Below the pieces are notes generated by a model. That model did not search any database. It had not been told where the DNA came from and saw only the letters and a program-made list of their open reading frames with translations. From Frigoribacterium faeni (lineage in GTDB: Bacteria > Actinomycetota > Actinomycetes > Actinomycetales > Microbacteriaceae), in NCBI RefSeq assembly GCF_011761235.1, contig NZ_JAAOYW010000002.1:186001-250000 (forward strand): a stretch of DNA of 64,000 nt. Reading direction: 5' to 3'. A program made the translations under genes and the position numbers. Positions 50,255 to 59,010 of this stretch are shown in pieces (position 1 is the first letter of the stretch; every line of letters starts with the position of its first letter).

Positions 50255-51189
50255 CCCGGGGCCGGTCGGCCGGGCTCGGCGCGCGTCGCCACCGCTCGGC
50301 CGGGCTCGGCGCCCGTCGCGACGGGGCGGCCGGGGTCGGACGACCAGGCGCTCCACGACCCGGGGAACAGCACGGGGTCGAACCCCGCGACGGTGAGGGC
50401 GACGGCGGCGTGCGCCGCGGTGACGCCCGAGCCGCAGTAGACCGCGACCGGTGCGCCGGGCGCGACGCCCGCCTCCTCGTACCTCGCGCGCAGCGCCTCG
50501 GGGTCCAGGAACCGGCCCGACGCGTCGACGTTGCCCGCGGTCGGCACGCTGACCGCCCCCGGCACGTGCCCGGCCCGGGGGTCGACGGGCTCGACCTCGC
50601 CGCGGTACCGCTCGGCGGCGCGGCTGTCGACGAGGGCCCCGCGTGCCGGGAACCCGGCCGCGCCCTCGGCGTCGATCGTCGGCAGGCGGCCCTCGGCGAG
50701 CACGACGTCGCCGGGCTCCGGTCGCACCTCGCCCGTCTCGAGCGGCAGGCCCGCCGCCGACCACGCCGCGAGCCCGCCGTCGAGCAGGCGCACGTCGGCG
50801 ACGCCCGCCGAGCGCAGCAGCCACCACGCCCGCGCGGCGGACTGGCCGCCGAGGTCGTCGTACACGACCACGGGCTCGTCGCGGCGCAGGCCCCAGCCCC
50901 GGGCCGCGCGCTGCAGCTCGGCCGTCGACGGCAGCGGGTGGCGGCCCTCGGTCGCCGGACGACCGTGCGCCGCGAGCTCGGCGTCGAGGTCGACGTACAC
51001 GGCGCCGGGCAGGTGCCCCTCCGCGTGGGCGGGGCGCCCGTCGGGACGGTCGAGGCGCCAGCGCACGTCGAGGAGGCGCGGCGGCCGCCCGCCCCGGAGG
51101 GCGCGGTCGAGCTCGGCGACATCGACGAGGGGGTGCGGGACGGCGGCGGGTCGATCGGGGGCGGCGTCCGTGGCGCTGGCGTGGTCCAT
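50242..51189 (-). CDS. 3-mercaptopyruvate/thiosulfate sulfurtransferase
   Basis: 315 residues, two rhodanese domains: N-terminal inactive (LLDVRWRLDRPDGRPAHAEGHLPGAVYVDLDAEL) and C-terminal active with C252 in the loop YCGSGVTAAHA. The CGSGVTA loop is that of mercaptopyruvate sulfurtransferases rather than CRKGVTA of thiosulfate enzymes. The tail carries a short repeat (GRPVATGAEPGRAVATRAEPGRP) encoded by DNA at 50260-50335. TACCCT 6 bases before the ATG gives a leaderless start; divergent from the DUF4166 gene 35 bases away and convergent with yegP, overlapping it by 13 bases. Confidence 0.93.
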   Translation of the reverse strand: MDHASATDAAPDRPAAVPHPLVDVAELDRALRGGRPPRLLDVRWRLDRPDGRPAHAEGHLPGAVYVDLDAELAAHGRPATEGRHPLPSTAELQRAARGWGLRRDEPVVVYDDLGGQSAARAWWLLRSAGVADVRLLDGGLAAWSAAGLPLETGEVRPEPGDVVLAEGRLPTIDAEGAAGFPARGALVDSRAAERYRGEVEPVDPRAGHVPGAVSVPTAGNVDASGRFLDPEALRARYEEAGVAPGAPVAVYCGSGVTAAHAAVALTVAGFDPVLFPGSWSAWSSDPGRPVATGAEPGRAVATRAEPGRPAPGQSV

Positions 51190-51195
51190 GTCGCG

Positions 51196-51218
51196 AGGGT
51201 ACCGACCGGGCCTAGGCT
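51196..51218. promoter_or_regulatory. back-to-back -10 elements of two divergent leaderless genes
   Basis: Minus-strand TACCCT (51196-51201) is 6 bases before the sulfurtransferase ATG; plus-strand TAGGCT (51213-51218) is 6 bases before the DUF4166 GTG. The whole intergenic gap is only 35 bases, so the two promoters overlap. Confidence 0.6.
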
Positions 51219-51224
51219 CGGGTC

Positions 51225-51878
51225 GTGCCCGACGCCCCTGCCCCGCAGTCGCCGTGGGAGGCCGCGGCGGGCGAGGCCCTCTCGGGGCTGCACCCGCGCC
51301 TCCTGCCCTACTTCCGGGCGATCCCGGCGGGCTCGGTCGGCCGCGGCCGCGGCGTCTTCGCCCGCGCGGGCACGCCGCGACGCTGGCTCTGGCCCGCGCT
51401 CCGGGTGCTGGGCCGCCAGGGCGTGCTCTTCGCCGCCTGGCAGCACGACGTGCCGTTCACCGTCGAGAACCGCCCGGGCGTCGACGACGAGGGCCGACCC
51501 GTCGTGCGGGCCGTGCGGACCTTCTCGTTCGCGACCGGAGAGCGTCGGATGGTCGACGCCGTGACGGCGACCCCCTCAGGCCTCGTCGACCACCTCGGGC
51601 ACCGGAGGCGGTGGTCGGCCGACCTCGTCGCGCACGCCCGCGACGGCGCCCTCACGATGACGTCGGGCACGATGCGCGTGCGCCTGGGGCGCCGCTCGGT
51701 CGCCGTGCCCGCGCTCGTCTCGCCCCGGGTGTCGCTGCGCGAGGAGTTCGACGTCGCCGTCGGCCGCCAGCGGGTCTCGGTGACCCTCGACGCGCCGGTG
51801 ATCGGCCGGATCTACGAGTACACGGGCCACTTCGACTACTCGGTCGAGCCCGACCAGCCAGGGGAGACAGCACCATGA
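51225..51878 (+). CDS. DUF4166 domain-containing protein
   Basis: 217 residues from GTG 51225. DUF4166: LHPRLLPYFRAIPAGSVGRGRGVFARAG at the start, the conserved W(QH)xVPFTVENR and RTFSFATGERRMVDAV middle, and the C-terminal IGRIYEYTGHFDYSVEP. Function unknown; it is often fused or adjacent to an epimerase such as the next gene. Leaderless (TAGGCT 6 bases upstream). Overlaps the TIGR01777-type gene by four bases (ATGA), so the two are coupled. Confidence 0.87.
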   Translation: MPDAPAPQSPWEAAAGEALSGLHPRLLPYFRAIPAGSVGRGRGVFARAGTPRRWLWPALRVLGRQGVLFAAWQHDVPFTVENRPGVDDEGRPVVRAVRTFSFATGERRMVDAVTATPSGLVDHLGHRRRWSADLVAHARDGALTMTSGTMRVRLGRRSVAVPALVSPRVSLREEFDVAVGRQRVSVTLDAPVIGRIYEYTGHFDYSVEPDQPGETAP

Positions 51879-52843
51879 CCGAGCACGTCGTCATCGCCGG
51901 GGCGTCCGGCTTCATCGGCCAGCACCTGGCCGCCGCGTGGCGGGCCCGGGGAGCCCGCGTCAGCGAGATCGGCCGCTCGGGGCCCGACGCCCGCTGGGGC
52001 GACACCGCGGCGATCACGGCGCTGCTCGAGGGGGCCGACCTGCTCGTCAACCTCGCGGGCAAGAGCGTCGACTGCCGCTACGGCCCGGCGAACCGGGCGG
52101 AGATCATGCAGTCGCGGGTCGAGACGACGCGCGAGCTGAGGGAGGCGGTGCTCGCCTGCGCCGCGCCTCCTCGGCTCTGGATGAACTCGTCCACCGCGAC
52201 GATCTACCGCCACGCCGAGGACCGCCCGATGACGGAGTCGACGGGCGAGATCGGGAGCGGCTTCTCGGTCGACGTCGCCACGAGCTGGGAGCGCGAGTTC
52301 TTCGCCGGCGACCTGCCCGACACCCGCCGCGTCGCGCTGCGCATCGCCATCGTGCTCGGCGACGGGAGCGCGCTCGTCCCGCTGATGGGCCTCGCCCGCG
52401 CCGGCCTGGGCGGGCCCCAGCTCGACGGCCCCTGGCCCGCCACCCGGGCACGGGTCGCCGCCGGCACCCACCACCGGCAGGGCGCGGGCGGGGGCAGGCA
52501 GAAGTTCAGCTGGATCCACGTCGACGACGTGCTCGGGGCGATGGACTGGCTGCGCGAGCACGACGAGGTCGACGGGGTCGTCAACCTCTCGTCGCCGAAC
52601 CCGAGCGACAACCGCACGATGATGGGCATCGTGCGCCGCGCGGTGGGGATGCCCGTCGGGCTGCCCGCCACGCGCTGGATGCTCGAGCTCGGCACCGCCG
52701 TGCTGCGCACCGAGACCGAGCTCGTGCTCAAGAGCCGGTGGGTGCTGCCCGAGCGGCTCGTCGAAGGCGGCTACGAGTTCGCCCACCCGCACCTGGACGA
52801 GGCCGTGAAGCGGATCGTGGCCGAGCGGCGGAGCCGGGCCTAG
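51875..52843 (+). CDS. TIGR01777/DUF1731 family NAD(P)-binding epimerase-like protein
   Basis: 322 residues. Atypical extended SDR: HVVIAGASGFIGQHLAAAW at the N-terminus, LVNLAGKSVDCRYGPANRAEIMQSRV (signature of the YfcH/SulA-like TIGR01777 family), STATIYRHA, SWIHVDDVLGAMDWL, and the DUF1731-like end with VLPERLVEGGYEFAHPHLDEA. Contains an internal Gly/Arg/His-rich insertion near 188-205 (ARVAAGTHHRQGAGGGRQ). Function unknown, often implicated in cell-division or envelope phenotypes. Coupled to the DUF4166 gene. Confidence 0.9.
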   Translation: MTEHVVIAGASGFIGQHLAAAWRARGARVSEIGRSGPDARWGDTAAITALLEGADLLVNLAGKSVDCRYGPANRAEIMQSRVETTRELREAVLACAAPPRLWMNSSTATIYRHAEDRPMTESTGEIGSGFSVDVATSWEREFFAGDLPDTRRVALRIAIVLGDGSALVPLMGLARAGLGGPQLDGPWPATRARVAAGTHHRQGAGGGRQKFSWIHVDDVLGAMDWLREHDEVDGVVNLSSPNPSDNRTMMGIVRRAVGMPVGLPATRWMLELGTAVLRTETELVLKSRWVLPERLVEGGYEFAHPHLDEAVKRIVAERRSRA

Positions 52844-52848
52844 GCCGG

Positions 52849-53103
52849 TCAGGCGACGGGCAGCTTCGCCGACAGCTCGGCGTCGGTCGGCTCGACCAGG
52901 TGGCTGCCGTCGGGGAACACGACGACGGGGATCTGCGTGCGGCCGCTGATCGCGAGGGCGCGGTCGGCGCCGTCCTCGACCGCCTCGAGGTCGACGTAGT
53001 CGTACTCGACGCCCTCGCGGTCGAGCAGCGCCTTCGAGCGGCGGCAGTCACGGCACCACTCGGCGCCGAACATGAGGATGCGGTCGGGGGCTGCGTCGGA
53101 CAT
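52849..53103 (-). CDS. Glutaredoxin-like protein
   Basis: 84 residues, thioredoxin fold: ILMFGAEWCRDCRRSKALLD with the CxxC pair, and the cis-Pro region GRTQIPVVVFPDGSHLVEPT. Resembles mycoredoxin/NrdH-like glutaredoxins of actinobacteria; a CRDC active site suggests a mycothiol- or thioredoxin-linked reductase (inference). TACGAT 6 bases before the ATG. Convergent with the epimerase gene (5-base gap). Confidence 0.9.
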   Translation of the reverse strand: MSDAAPDRILMFGAEWCRDCRRSKALLDREGVEYDYVDLEAVEDGADRALAISGRTQIPVVVFPDGSHLVEPTDAELSAKLPVA

Positions 53104-53109
53104 GCGCCC

Positions 53110-53115
53110 ATCGTA
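53110..53115 (-). promoter_or_regulatory. -10 hexamer of the leaderless glutaredoxin gene
   Basis: TACGAT on the minus strand, 6 bases before the ATG at 53103. Confidence 0.55.
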
Positions 53116-53225
53116 CGCTCGCGCCCCCGGGCGCCCCTCCCCCGACAGGTGTCGCCGTGCGGACCGCCCGATGGGATACTGGGCCCCTCACCAGCCCGCA
53201 CCAGCCCCCACCCGAGAGGACCGGC

Positions 53226-53978
53226 GTGAAGAGACTGCGCGACGACCAGGCCCGCATGCACCTCGTCATGATGCTGACCCTGACGTTCTCGACGGGCATC
53301 GTCGACGCCGTCGGCTATCTCGGCCTCGACAGGGTCTTCACCGCGAACATGACGGGCAACGTCGTCATCCTCGGCATGGCGATCGCGCAGGCGGGCGGCC
53401 TGCCGATCCTCGGGCCGGTCGTCGCGCTGGCGACGTTCCTGCTCGGCGCCGCCGTGGGCGGACGGCTGCTGCGCGGCGCGCGGGTCGGCTGGTCGGGCCG
53501 CAGCACGGTCACCTTCTCGAGCACGGGAGCGCTGCTCGTCGGCCTGGGCGTCGCCTCCGTGCTCGCCCCGCCCGAGGCCGGCACCCCGTGGGGCTACTCG
53601 GTGACCGGGCTGCTCGGGCTCGCGATGGGGCTGCAGGCGGCGAGCGCCCGCCGCCTCGCCGTGGCCGACGTCACGACGATCGTGGTCACGTCGACAATCG
53701 TCGGCCTCGCGTCCGACTCCCGTCTCGCGGGCGGCGACGGCGCCCGTGCGCCGCGCCGCGTGCTGGCCGTCCTCGCCATCCTCGCCGGCGCCGGCGTGGG
53801 GGCGCTGCTGCTCGACGTCCACATCGGCGTCGGCATGGCCGTCGCGGGCGGGCTCACGATGCTCGTCGCCCTGGCCGGGCACCTGCTGCGGGCGCGTCGG
53901 GCCGAGCTGGCCGCGGCCGAGGCCGCCGCGGCGGCGAAGGAGGCGTCGGTCGCCTCGACCGACACCGTCACCCGCTGA
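53226..53978 (+). CDS. DUF1275 (YoaK) family membrane protein
   Basis: 250 residues from GTG 53226, preceded by GAGAGGA. Six or so membrane helices; conserved N-terminal LTFSTGIVDAVGYLGLDRVFTANMTGNVVILGMA identifies DUF1275. Role unknown. C-terminal Ala/Glu-rich tail (AELAAAEAAAAAKEAS). A GATACTG -10-like sequence about 50 bases upstream suggests a leadered transcript. Confidence 0.9.
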   Translation: MKRLRDDQARMHLVMMLTLTFSTGIVDAVGYLGLDRVFTANMTGNVVILGMAIAQAGGLPILGPVVALATFLLGAAVGGRLLRGARVGWSGRSTVTFSSTGALLVGLGVASVLAPPEAGTPWGYSVTGLLGLAMGLQAASARRLAVADVTTIVVTSTIVGLASDSRLAGGDGARAPRRVLAVLAILAGAGVGALLLDVHIGVGMAVAGGLTMLVALAGHLLRARRAELAAAEAAAAAKEASVASTDTVTR

Positions 53979-54043
53979 GGCCCCTGACGCCCGACCGGCA
54001 GCCCCGGGTCTGAGTCATCAGACGAAGGCTTCAGGCGAGGGCC

Positions 54044-54586
54044 TCAGGCGACGGGCTGCACCGGCGACGCCGTCTCGGCGCCGCGGCCCGTCTCGGCCGT
54101 CCGCTCGGCGAAGACGACGCGCAGGCGCTGCAGGGCGATCTCGACCAGCTGCACCCCCACCTCCTGCTTCTCGGCCTCGTCGTCGAGCTTGAGGCGACGG
54201 TCGAGCTCGTCGACCACCTCGTCACGGCTGCGGCCGGCGGTGCGGATGACGAAGGCGCGGCCGAAGCGCTCCTCGTAGACGGCGCCTCCCTCGGCGAGCG
54301 CCTTGACGAGCTGGGGGTCGTCGGTGTCGTGGGCGGCCCGCTGCTCGCGGCGGCCGTACTCATCGGCGCCCGCGTCGCCGGTGGCGGGGGCCGTCACGAG
54401 GTCGTGCTGCTCGAGGGCCTGGTCGACCTCGTCGGGGGCGAGCGGGTCGCCCGCGCGGCGCGCGGCCGCGAGGAGCTCGTCGACGTCGGCGAAGGGCGCC
54501 TCGGCGGCCACCTCGTCGACCCAGCGAGGCACGGACAGGGCGGTGGCCAGCCGCTCGCGCAGCTCGCCTTCGGGGAGGTCGATCAT
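54044..54586 (-). CDS. uraD: 2-oxo-4-hydroxy-4-carboxy-5-ureidoimidazoline decarboxylase
   Basis: 180 residues. OHCU decarboxylase that turns the product of urate oxidation into S-allantoin. Family features: helical protein with ALEQHDLV (catalytic His region, though the usual HPRIG is altered), RREQRAA, YEERFGRAFVIRTAGRSRDEVVDELDRRL near the end. No other uricolytic gene is beside it in the window. TACCGT lies 7 bases before the ATG. Divergent from the nitrilase gene. Confidence 0.85.
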   Translation of the reverse strand: MIDLPEGELRERLATALSVPRWVDEVAAEAPFADVDELLAAARRAGDPLAPDEVDQALEQHDLVTAPATGDAGADEYGRREQRAAHDTDDPQLVKALAEGGAVYEERFGRAFVIRTAGRSRDEVVDELDRRLKLDDEAEKQEVGVQLVEIALQRLRVVFAERTAETGRGAETASPVQPVA

Positions 54587-54676
54587 GTCGTGAACGGTAC
54601 CCGTCGGGCGGGCGCCCGGCCCCGGGCCCACGCGCCCGGGCGGCGGCTCGCCCACGGCCGGGGGCGGCGGCGTGGC

Positions 54677-54682
54677 TAGGTT
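54677..54682 (+). promoter_or_regulatory. -10 hexamer of the leaderless nitrilase gene
   Basis: TAGGTT, 6 bases before ATG 54689. Confidence 0.55.
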
Positions 54683-54688
54683 GGGCGC

Positions 54689-55558
54689 ATGCGCATCGCC
54701 CTCGCCCAGATCTGGAGCACCCGAGACCCGGCCCGCAACCTCCGCGAGGTCGAGCGGGCGGCCGAGGAGGCGGCGGTCGCCGGGGCCGAGCTGGTCGTGT
54801 TCCCCGAGGCGGCCATGACCGCGTTCGGCTCCGACCTCGCCGCGGCCGCCGAGCCGCTCGACGGGCCGTGGGCGACGGCCGTGCTCGCCCTCGCCGCCCG
54901 CCTCGGCGTGACGATCGTCGTGGGCACGTTCACCCCGGGCCGGGACGGCCGCGTGCGCAACACGCTGCTCGTGGCCGGGCCGGAGGGCGCCCCGGCGGCG
55001 AGCTACGACAAGGTGCACCTGTTCGACGCCTTCGGGCACGCCGAGTCCGACTCGGTCGACGGCGGGGACGAGGCCGTCACGGTCGCGGTCGGCGACGCCG
55101 TCGTGGGCCTGGCCACCTGCTACGACGTGCGGTTCCCCGCGCTGTTCCTCGCGAACGCGACGTCGGGCGCGCAGGTGAGCGTCGTCGCCGCGTCGTGGGG
55201 CGACGGGCCGGGCAAGGTGGACCAGTGGCGCCTGCTGACCCGGGCCCGGGCGGCAGACAGCACCACCTTCGTCGTCGCCGTGGGGCAGGCGGACCCGGCC
55301 GCCGTCGCCGAGGCCGCCCGCGAGGCCGGCGACGCCGAGACGGAGCGCGAGGCCGCCGCGGCGGCGGGCAGCGCGTCGCCGACCGGCGTCGGCCACAGCC
55401 TCGTCGCCTCTCCCCTCGGGGCGGTCGTGGCCGAGCTCGGCGCCGCGCCCGGCCTGCTCGTCGTCGACCTCGACCTCGACGAGGTCGCCGCGGCGCGGCG
55501 CACCCTGCCCGTGCTGGCGAACCAGCGGTTCGCGGTCGCGACCGCTCCTCGGGGCTGA
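54689..55558 (+). CDS. Carbon-nitrogen hydrolase family protein
   Basis: 289 residues of the nitrilase superfamily. The Glu-Lys-Cys triad is visible: E40 in VVFPEAAM, K108 in YDKVHLFDAF, C144 in LATCYDVRFP. Resembles omega-amidase/predicted amidase branches; substrate unknown. An Ala/Glu-rich insertion (about 208-235) is unusual. Leaderless start. Same direction as the next amidohydrolase, 37 bases apart, each with its own -10. Confidence 0.9.
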   Translation: MRIALAQIWSTRDPARNLREVERAAEEAAVAGAELVVFPEAAMTAFGSDLAAAAEPLDGPWATAVLALAARLGVTIVVGTFTPGRDGRVRNTLLVAGPEGAPAASYDKVHLFDAFGHAESDSVDGGDEAVTVAVGDAVVGLATCYDVRFPALFLANATSGAQVSVVAASWGDGPGKVDQWRLLTRARAADSTTFVVAVGQADPAAVAEAAREAGDAETEREAAAAAGSASPTGVGHSLVASPLGAVVAELGAAPGLLVVDLDLDEVAAARRTLPVLANQRFAVATAPRG

Positions 55559-55583
55559 GGCCGCGCCTCCTCGGGGCCGGGCC

Positions 55584-55589
55584 TACGGT
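55584..55589 (+). promoter_or_regulatory. -10 hexamer of the leaderless amidohydrolase gene
   Basis: TACGGT, 6 bases before ATG 55596. Confidence 0.55.
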
Positions 55590-55595
55590 GGGGGC

Positions 55596-56897
55596 ATGAC
55601 ACGTGCCGTGCAGACCCCGTCCACCGTCGTCGCGATCACGGGAGGCCGGGTCGTGCCCGTGGTGGGCGACCCGGTCGAGGGCGGCACGGTGCTGATCCGC
55701 GACGGCGTGGTCGAGGCCGTGGGCCCGGCCGCCGACGTGACGGTGCCCGCCGACGCGCGCGTGGTCGACGCCACGGGCCGCTGGGTGCTGCCGGGCTTCG
55801 TCGAGGCCCACGGCCACGTCGGCATCAGCGAGGAGGCCAACGGCCCCGCCGGCAACGACACGAACGAGATGACCGACCCGAACACCGCCGGGGTGCGCGC
55901 GATCGACGCGATCGACATCGACGACGAGGGGTTCCGCGACGCGCTGTCGGGCGGCGTCACGAGCGTCGTCGTCAAGCCCGGCAGCGGCAACGTGATCGGC
56001 GGGCGCACCGTCGCGATCAAGACCTGGGGCAGCCGCACGATCGACGAGCAGGTCATCAAGCACGCCGTGAGCGTCAAGAGCGCGCTGGGCGAGAACCCCA
56101 AGCGCGTCTACGGCGCGAAGGACGCCGTGCCGTCGACGCGGCTCGGCGTCGCCTGGGTGCTGCGCCAGGCGTTCGAGGACGCCCGGTTCTACGCGGCGTC
56201 GCGCGCCGCGGCGGCGACGAAGGGCGAGCCGTTCCGCCGCGACCTGCGGCTCGAGACCCTCGCCGACGTGCTCGACGGCACCCTCGTGTGGGACCAGCAC
56301 ACGCACCGGCACGACGACATCGCCACGGCGATCCGGCTCTCGGAGGAGTTCGGCTACCGCCTCGTCGTCAACCACGGCACCGAGGGCCACAAGCTCGCCG
56401 ACGTGCTCGCCGAGAAGGGCATCCCGGTGATCTTCGGCCCCATGCTCACCTCGCGCACCAAGGTCGAGCTGCGCGACCGCGCCATCGCCAACCTCGCCGC
56501 CCTGGCCCGTGCCGGCGTCACCGTCGCCATCACGACCGACCACCCGGTCGTGCCGATCAACTTCCTGGTGCACCAGGCGTCGTTCGCCGTCAAGGAGGGG
56601 CTCGACCCCGTCGTCGCCCTCGAGGCGCTGACGATCAACCCGGCGCGCATGCTCGGGCTCGACGACCGGGTGGGCGCCCTGGCCCCCGGGCTCGACGGCG
56701 ACGTCGTCATCTGGTCGGGCGACCCCCTCGACGTGATGAGCCGGGCCGAGCACGTGCTCATCGCGGGCACGACCGTCTACGAGTGGGACGCCGCGGCGCA
56801 CCGCGGCCGCACGGTCGAGCGCTCGGAGCGCTTCGTCGCCGCGGCGGCCGCCGCACGCGGCGGGCGCACCCGGGGCCGGCGGGCCAGCCGGCCCTGA
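55596..56897 (+). CDS. Amidohydrolase (imidazolonepropionase-like)
   Basis: 433 residues. Amidohydrolase superfamily metal site: H72 and H74 in VEAHGHVG, HTHRHDD, VVNHGTEGHK and the aspartate in ITTDHPVVP. The N-terminal composite beta domain and C-terminal NPARMLGLDDRVGALAPGLDGDVVIWSGDPLDV are typical of imidazolonepropionase and related deaminases or dipeptidases. A basic Arg-rich tail closes the protein. Substrate unknown; proximity to uraD and a nitrilase hints at nitrogen-compound breakdown but is not proof. Confidence 0.88.
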   Translation: MTRAVQTPSTVVAITGGRVVPVVGDPVEGGTVLIRDGVVEAVGPAADVTVPADARVVDATGRWVLPGFVEAHGHVGISEEANGPAGNDTNEMTDPNTAGVRAIDAIDIDDEGFRDALSGGVTSVVVKPGSGNVIGGRTVAIKTWGSRTIDEQVIKHAVSVKSALGENPKRVYGAKDAVPSTRLGVAWVLRQAFEDARFYAASRAAAATKGEPFRRDLRLETLADVLDGTLVWDQHTHRHDDIATAIRLSEEFGYRLVVNHGTEGHKLADVLAEKGIPVIFGPMLTSRTKVELRDRAIANLAALARAGVTVAITTDHPVVPINFLVHQASFAVKEGLDPVVALEALTINPARMLGLDDRVGALAPGLDGDVVIWSGDPLDVMSRAEHVLIAGTTVYEWDAAAHRGRTVERSERFVAAAAAARGGRTRGRRASRP

Positions 56898-56991
56898 GCC
56901 GGGCGGCCCGGGCTCGGGTCTGTGCCCGAGTCCGCGCCGACTCAGGCCCGCCCGGGCTCGGGGCCGCGCGGCTCGGCCCCGCCCGGGCTCG

Positions 56992-58089
56992 CTACGGGGC
57001 GTCGGGCGAGTCGACCGTCACCGTGCCCGCGACGATCTCGTCGCTGAGCGCGTCGACCTCGGCCGCGAGGTCGGCGGGCACGCTCGACTCGAGGTCGTGG
57101 AACGGCGCGAGGCCGACTCCCCCGTTCTCGAGCGTGCCGACGTACGGCTCGTTCGTGAAGGTGTCGTCCGTCGTCGACACGGCGATCTCGCGGACGGCCT
57201 GCTCGGTGTCTTTGAGCACCGACGTGAGCAGGATCGGCCGGTAGGTCTCGGGCAGGGTGTCGTACCCGTCGTTGTCGACCCAGATGACGCTCACTCCCCC
57301 GGCGTCGAGGGCGGCGGAGGCGGCGCCCTCGCCCACCTGGCCGGCGACCGGCATGATGACGTCGGCGCCCTGGTCGATCAGGGCCTGGGCCACCTGCTTG
57401 CCCTTGTTGACGTCCTCGAAGTCGCCGGTGAACGAGCCGTCGCGCGCCTCCTGGTCCCAGCCGAGCACCCGGACCGTCGTGCCGTGCGCGGCGTTGTAGG
57501 CGTCGACGCCCTGGGCGAAGCCGTCCATGAACAGGGTGACGGGCGGCTGGTTGCCGCCGCCGAAGGTGCCGACGGCGCCCGTCTTCGAGACACCGGCCGC
57601 CAGGTACCCGGCGAGGTACGACGCCTGGGCCGTGTCGAACAGGATCGGCTTGACGTTGTCGCCCTCGACGGTCTCGTCGACGATCGCGAAGTCGACGTCG
57701 GGGTTCGCGGCCGCCTCCTCCTGCGTGGCGGCGGCCAGCTCGTAGCCCACCGTCAGCACGAAGCCGCAGCCGGAGCCGACCGCCTGCGAGACGTTCGGGG
57801 CGAGGTCCGTCTCCGACGTCGAGACGAGCACCTCGGAGTCGACGCCGTCGGCCCCCGCCGCCTGCAGCCCCGCCCAGCTCGACTGGTTGAACGAGCGGTC
57901 GTCGAGGCCGCCCGAGTTCGTGACCATGCGCGCGCAGTGCTCGGCGGCGGCGGTGGGGGCGGCGTCGCCGCCCTCGGGCGCCGAGGCGCACGCCGAGAGC
58001 AGGAGGAGGCCCGCGAGGCCGGCCCCGGCGCCGAGGAGGCGCGGGCGGGCGGTGCGGGACGACGAGCGGGAGACGGCACGGACAGACAC
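56992..58089 (-). CDS. BMP family ABC transporter substrate-binding lipoprotein
   Basis: 365 residues from GTG 58089, chosen because AGGAGG lies six bases upstream. Lipoprotein signal peptide with lipobox LAGLLLLSACASA; then the BMP/PnrA nucleoside-binding fold (MVTNSGGLDDRSFNQSSWAGLQAA, IVDETVEGDNVKPILF, GAVGTFGGGNQPPVTLFMDGFAQGV). Expected ligand: purine nucleoside or similar, for import by an ABC system whose permease and ATPase are not adjacent. Oriented downstream of a two-component system with a 201-base gap. Confidence 0.9.
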   Translation of the reverse strand: MSVRAVSRSSSRTARPRLLGAGAGLAGLLLLSACASAPEGGDAAPTAAAEHCARMVTNSGGLDDRSFNQSSWAGLQAAGADGVDSEVLVSTSETDLAPNVSQAVGSGCGFVLTVGYELAAATQEEAAANPDVDFAIVDETVEGDNVKPILFDTAQASYLAGYLAAGVSKTGAVGTFGGGNQPPVTLFMDGFAQGVDAYNAAHGTTVRVLGWDQEARDGSFTGDFEDVNKGKQVAQALIDQGADVIMPVAGQVGEGAASAALDAGGVSVIWVDNDGYDTLPETYRPILLTSVLKDTEQAVREIAVSTTDDTFTNEPYVGTLENGGVGLAPFHDLESSVPADLAAEVDALSDEIVAGTVTVDSPDAP

Positions 58090-58290
58090 GGATGACCTCC
58101 TGGACGGCGAGCGGGCGCTGCTCTGCCGACGATCATGGCACCTCCGCCGCCCGGTCACGGCGCCGGGGCCGCCTGCCCGGGCAGGTGGTGTCCGATCGTG
58201 ACCTGGGGAGGGACGACCGCCCCGCAGCCGGAGGCGCGACGCCGGCCCAGCGGGCCCCCACGCCGACCCCGACCCCGAGGAGGTGCGGCG

Positions 58291-59010
58291 TCAGCCCTCG
58301 GGGAGGCCCGCCGCCCGGGCCAGCAGCGCGAGCTGCACCCGACCGTCGACGCCGAGCTTGTCGTACGCGTGGCCGAGGTGCGTCTTCACGGTCGCGACGC
58401 TCACGTAGAGCTCGGCCCCGATCTGGGCGTTCGAGCGCCCGCGCACGACGCCCCGCACGACGTCGGCCTCGCGGGCGGTGAGCTGCGCCAGACGCGACCG
58501 GGCCTCGTCGGTCGCGGCCGCCGCCTCCTCGACGCCGTCGTCCACGATCGCGAGGGACCCGGACGCCGTCGCGGCCCCGATGACGCGGTCGAGCACGCTC
58601 GGCGACAGCGTCGAGCGCCCCCGCGCCGCGGCGTGCACGGCCGCCACGAGCTCGGCCGGCGGGGTGTCCTTGAGCAGGAACCCGCGGGCCCCGAGGCGGA
58701 GCGCGCCGAGCACCATGTCGTCGGCGTCGAAGGTCGTGAGCACGAGGACGGCGAGGTCGGGCCGTCGGGCGAGCTCGAGCCGGGTGGTCTCGAGGCCGTC
58801 GCGCCGGGGCATCCGGATGTCCATCAGCACGACGTCGGGCCGGGTCGCCGCGATGACCTGCTCGGCCTCGACCCCGTCGCCCGCCTCGCCGACGACCTCG
58901 ATCGACGACTCCCCGCCGAGCAGCAGCCGCAGGCCGGAGCGGACGAGGTGCTCGTCGTCGACGAGGACGACGCGGACGGGCGCGGCGCCCCCGGGGCTCA
59001 GCGGCTCCAC
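58291..59010 (-). CDS. Response regulator, NarL/LuxR family
   Basis: 239 residues from GTG 59010. Receiver domain with VVLVDDEHLVRSGLRLLL, phospho-acceptor D64 in VLMDIRMP, conserved LTTFD and FLLKD; C-terminal LuxR helix-turn-helix LTAREADVVRGVVRGRSNAQIGAELYVSVATVKTHLGHAYDKLGV. Partner of the histidine kinase whose gene overlaps it by 13 bases. Targets unknown; the BMP lipoprotein downstream is a candidate. Confidence 0.95.
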   Translation of the reverse strand: MEPLSPGGAAPVRVVLVDDEHLVRSGLRLLLGGESSIEVVGEAGDGVEAEQVIAATRPDVVLMDIRMPRRDGLETTRLELARRPDLAVLVLTTFDADDMVLGALRLGARGFLLKDTPPAELVAAVHAAARGRSTLSPSVLDRVIGAATASGSLAIVDDGVEEAAAATDEARSRLAQLTAREADVVRGVVRGRSNAQIGAELYVSVATVKTHLGHAYDKLGVDGRVQLALLARAAGLPEG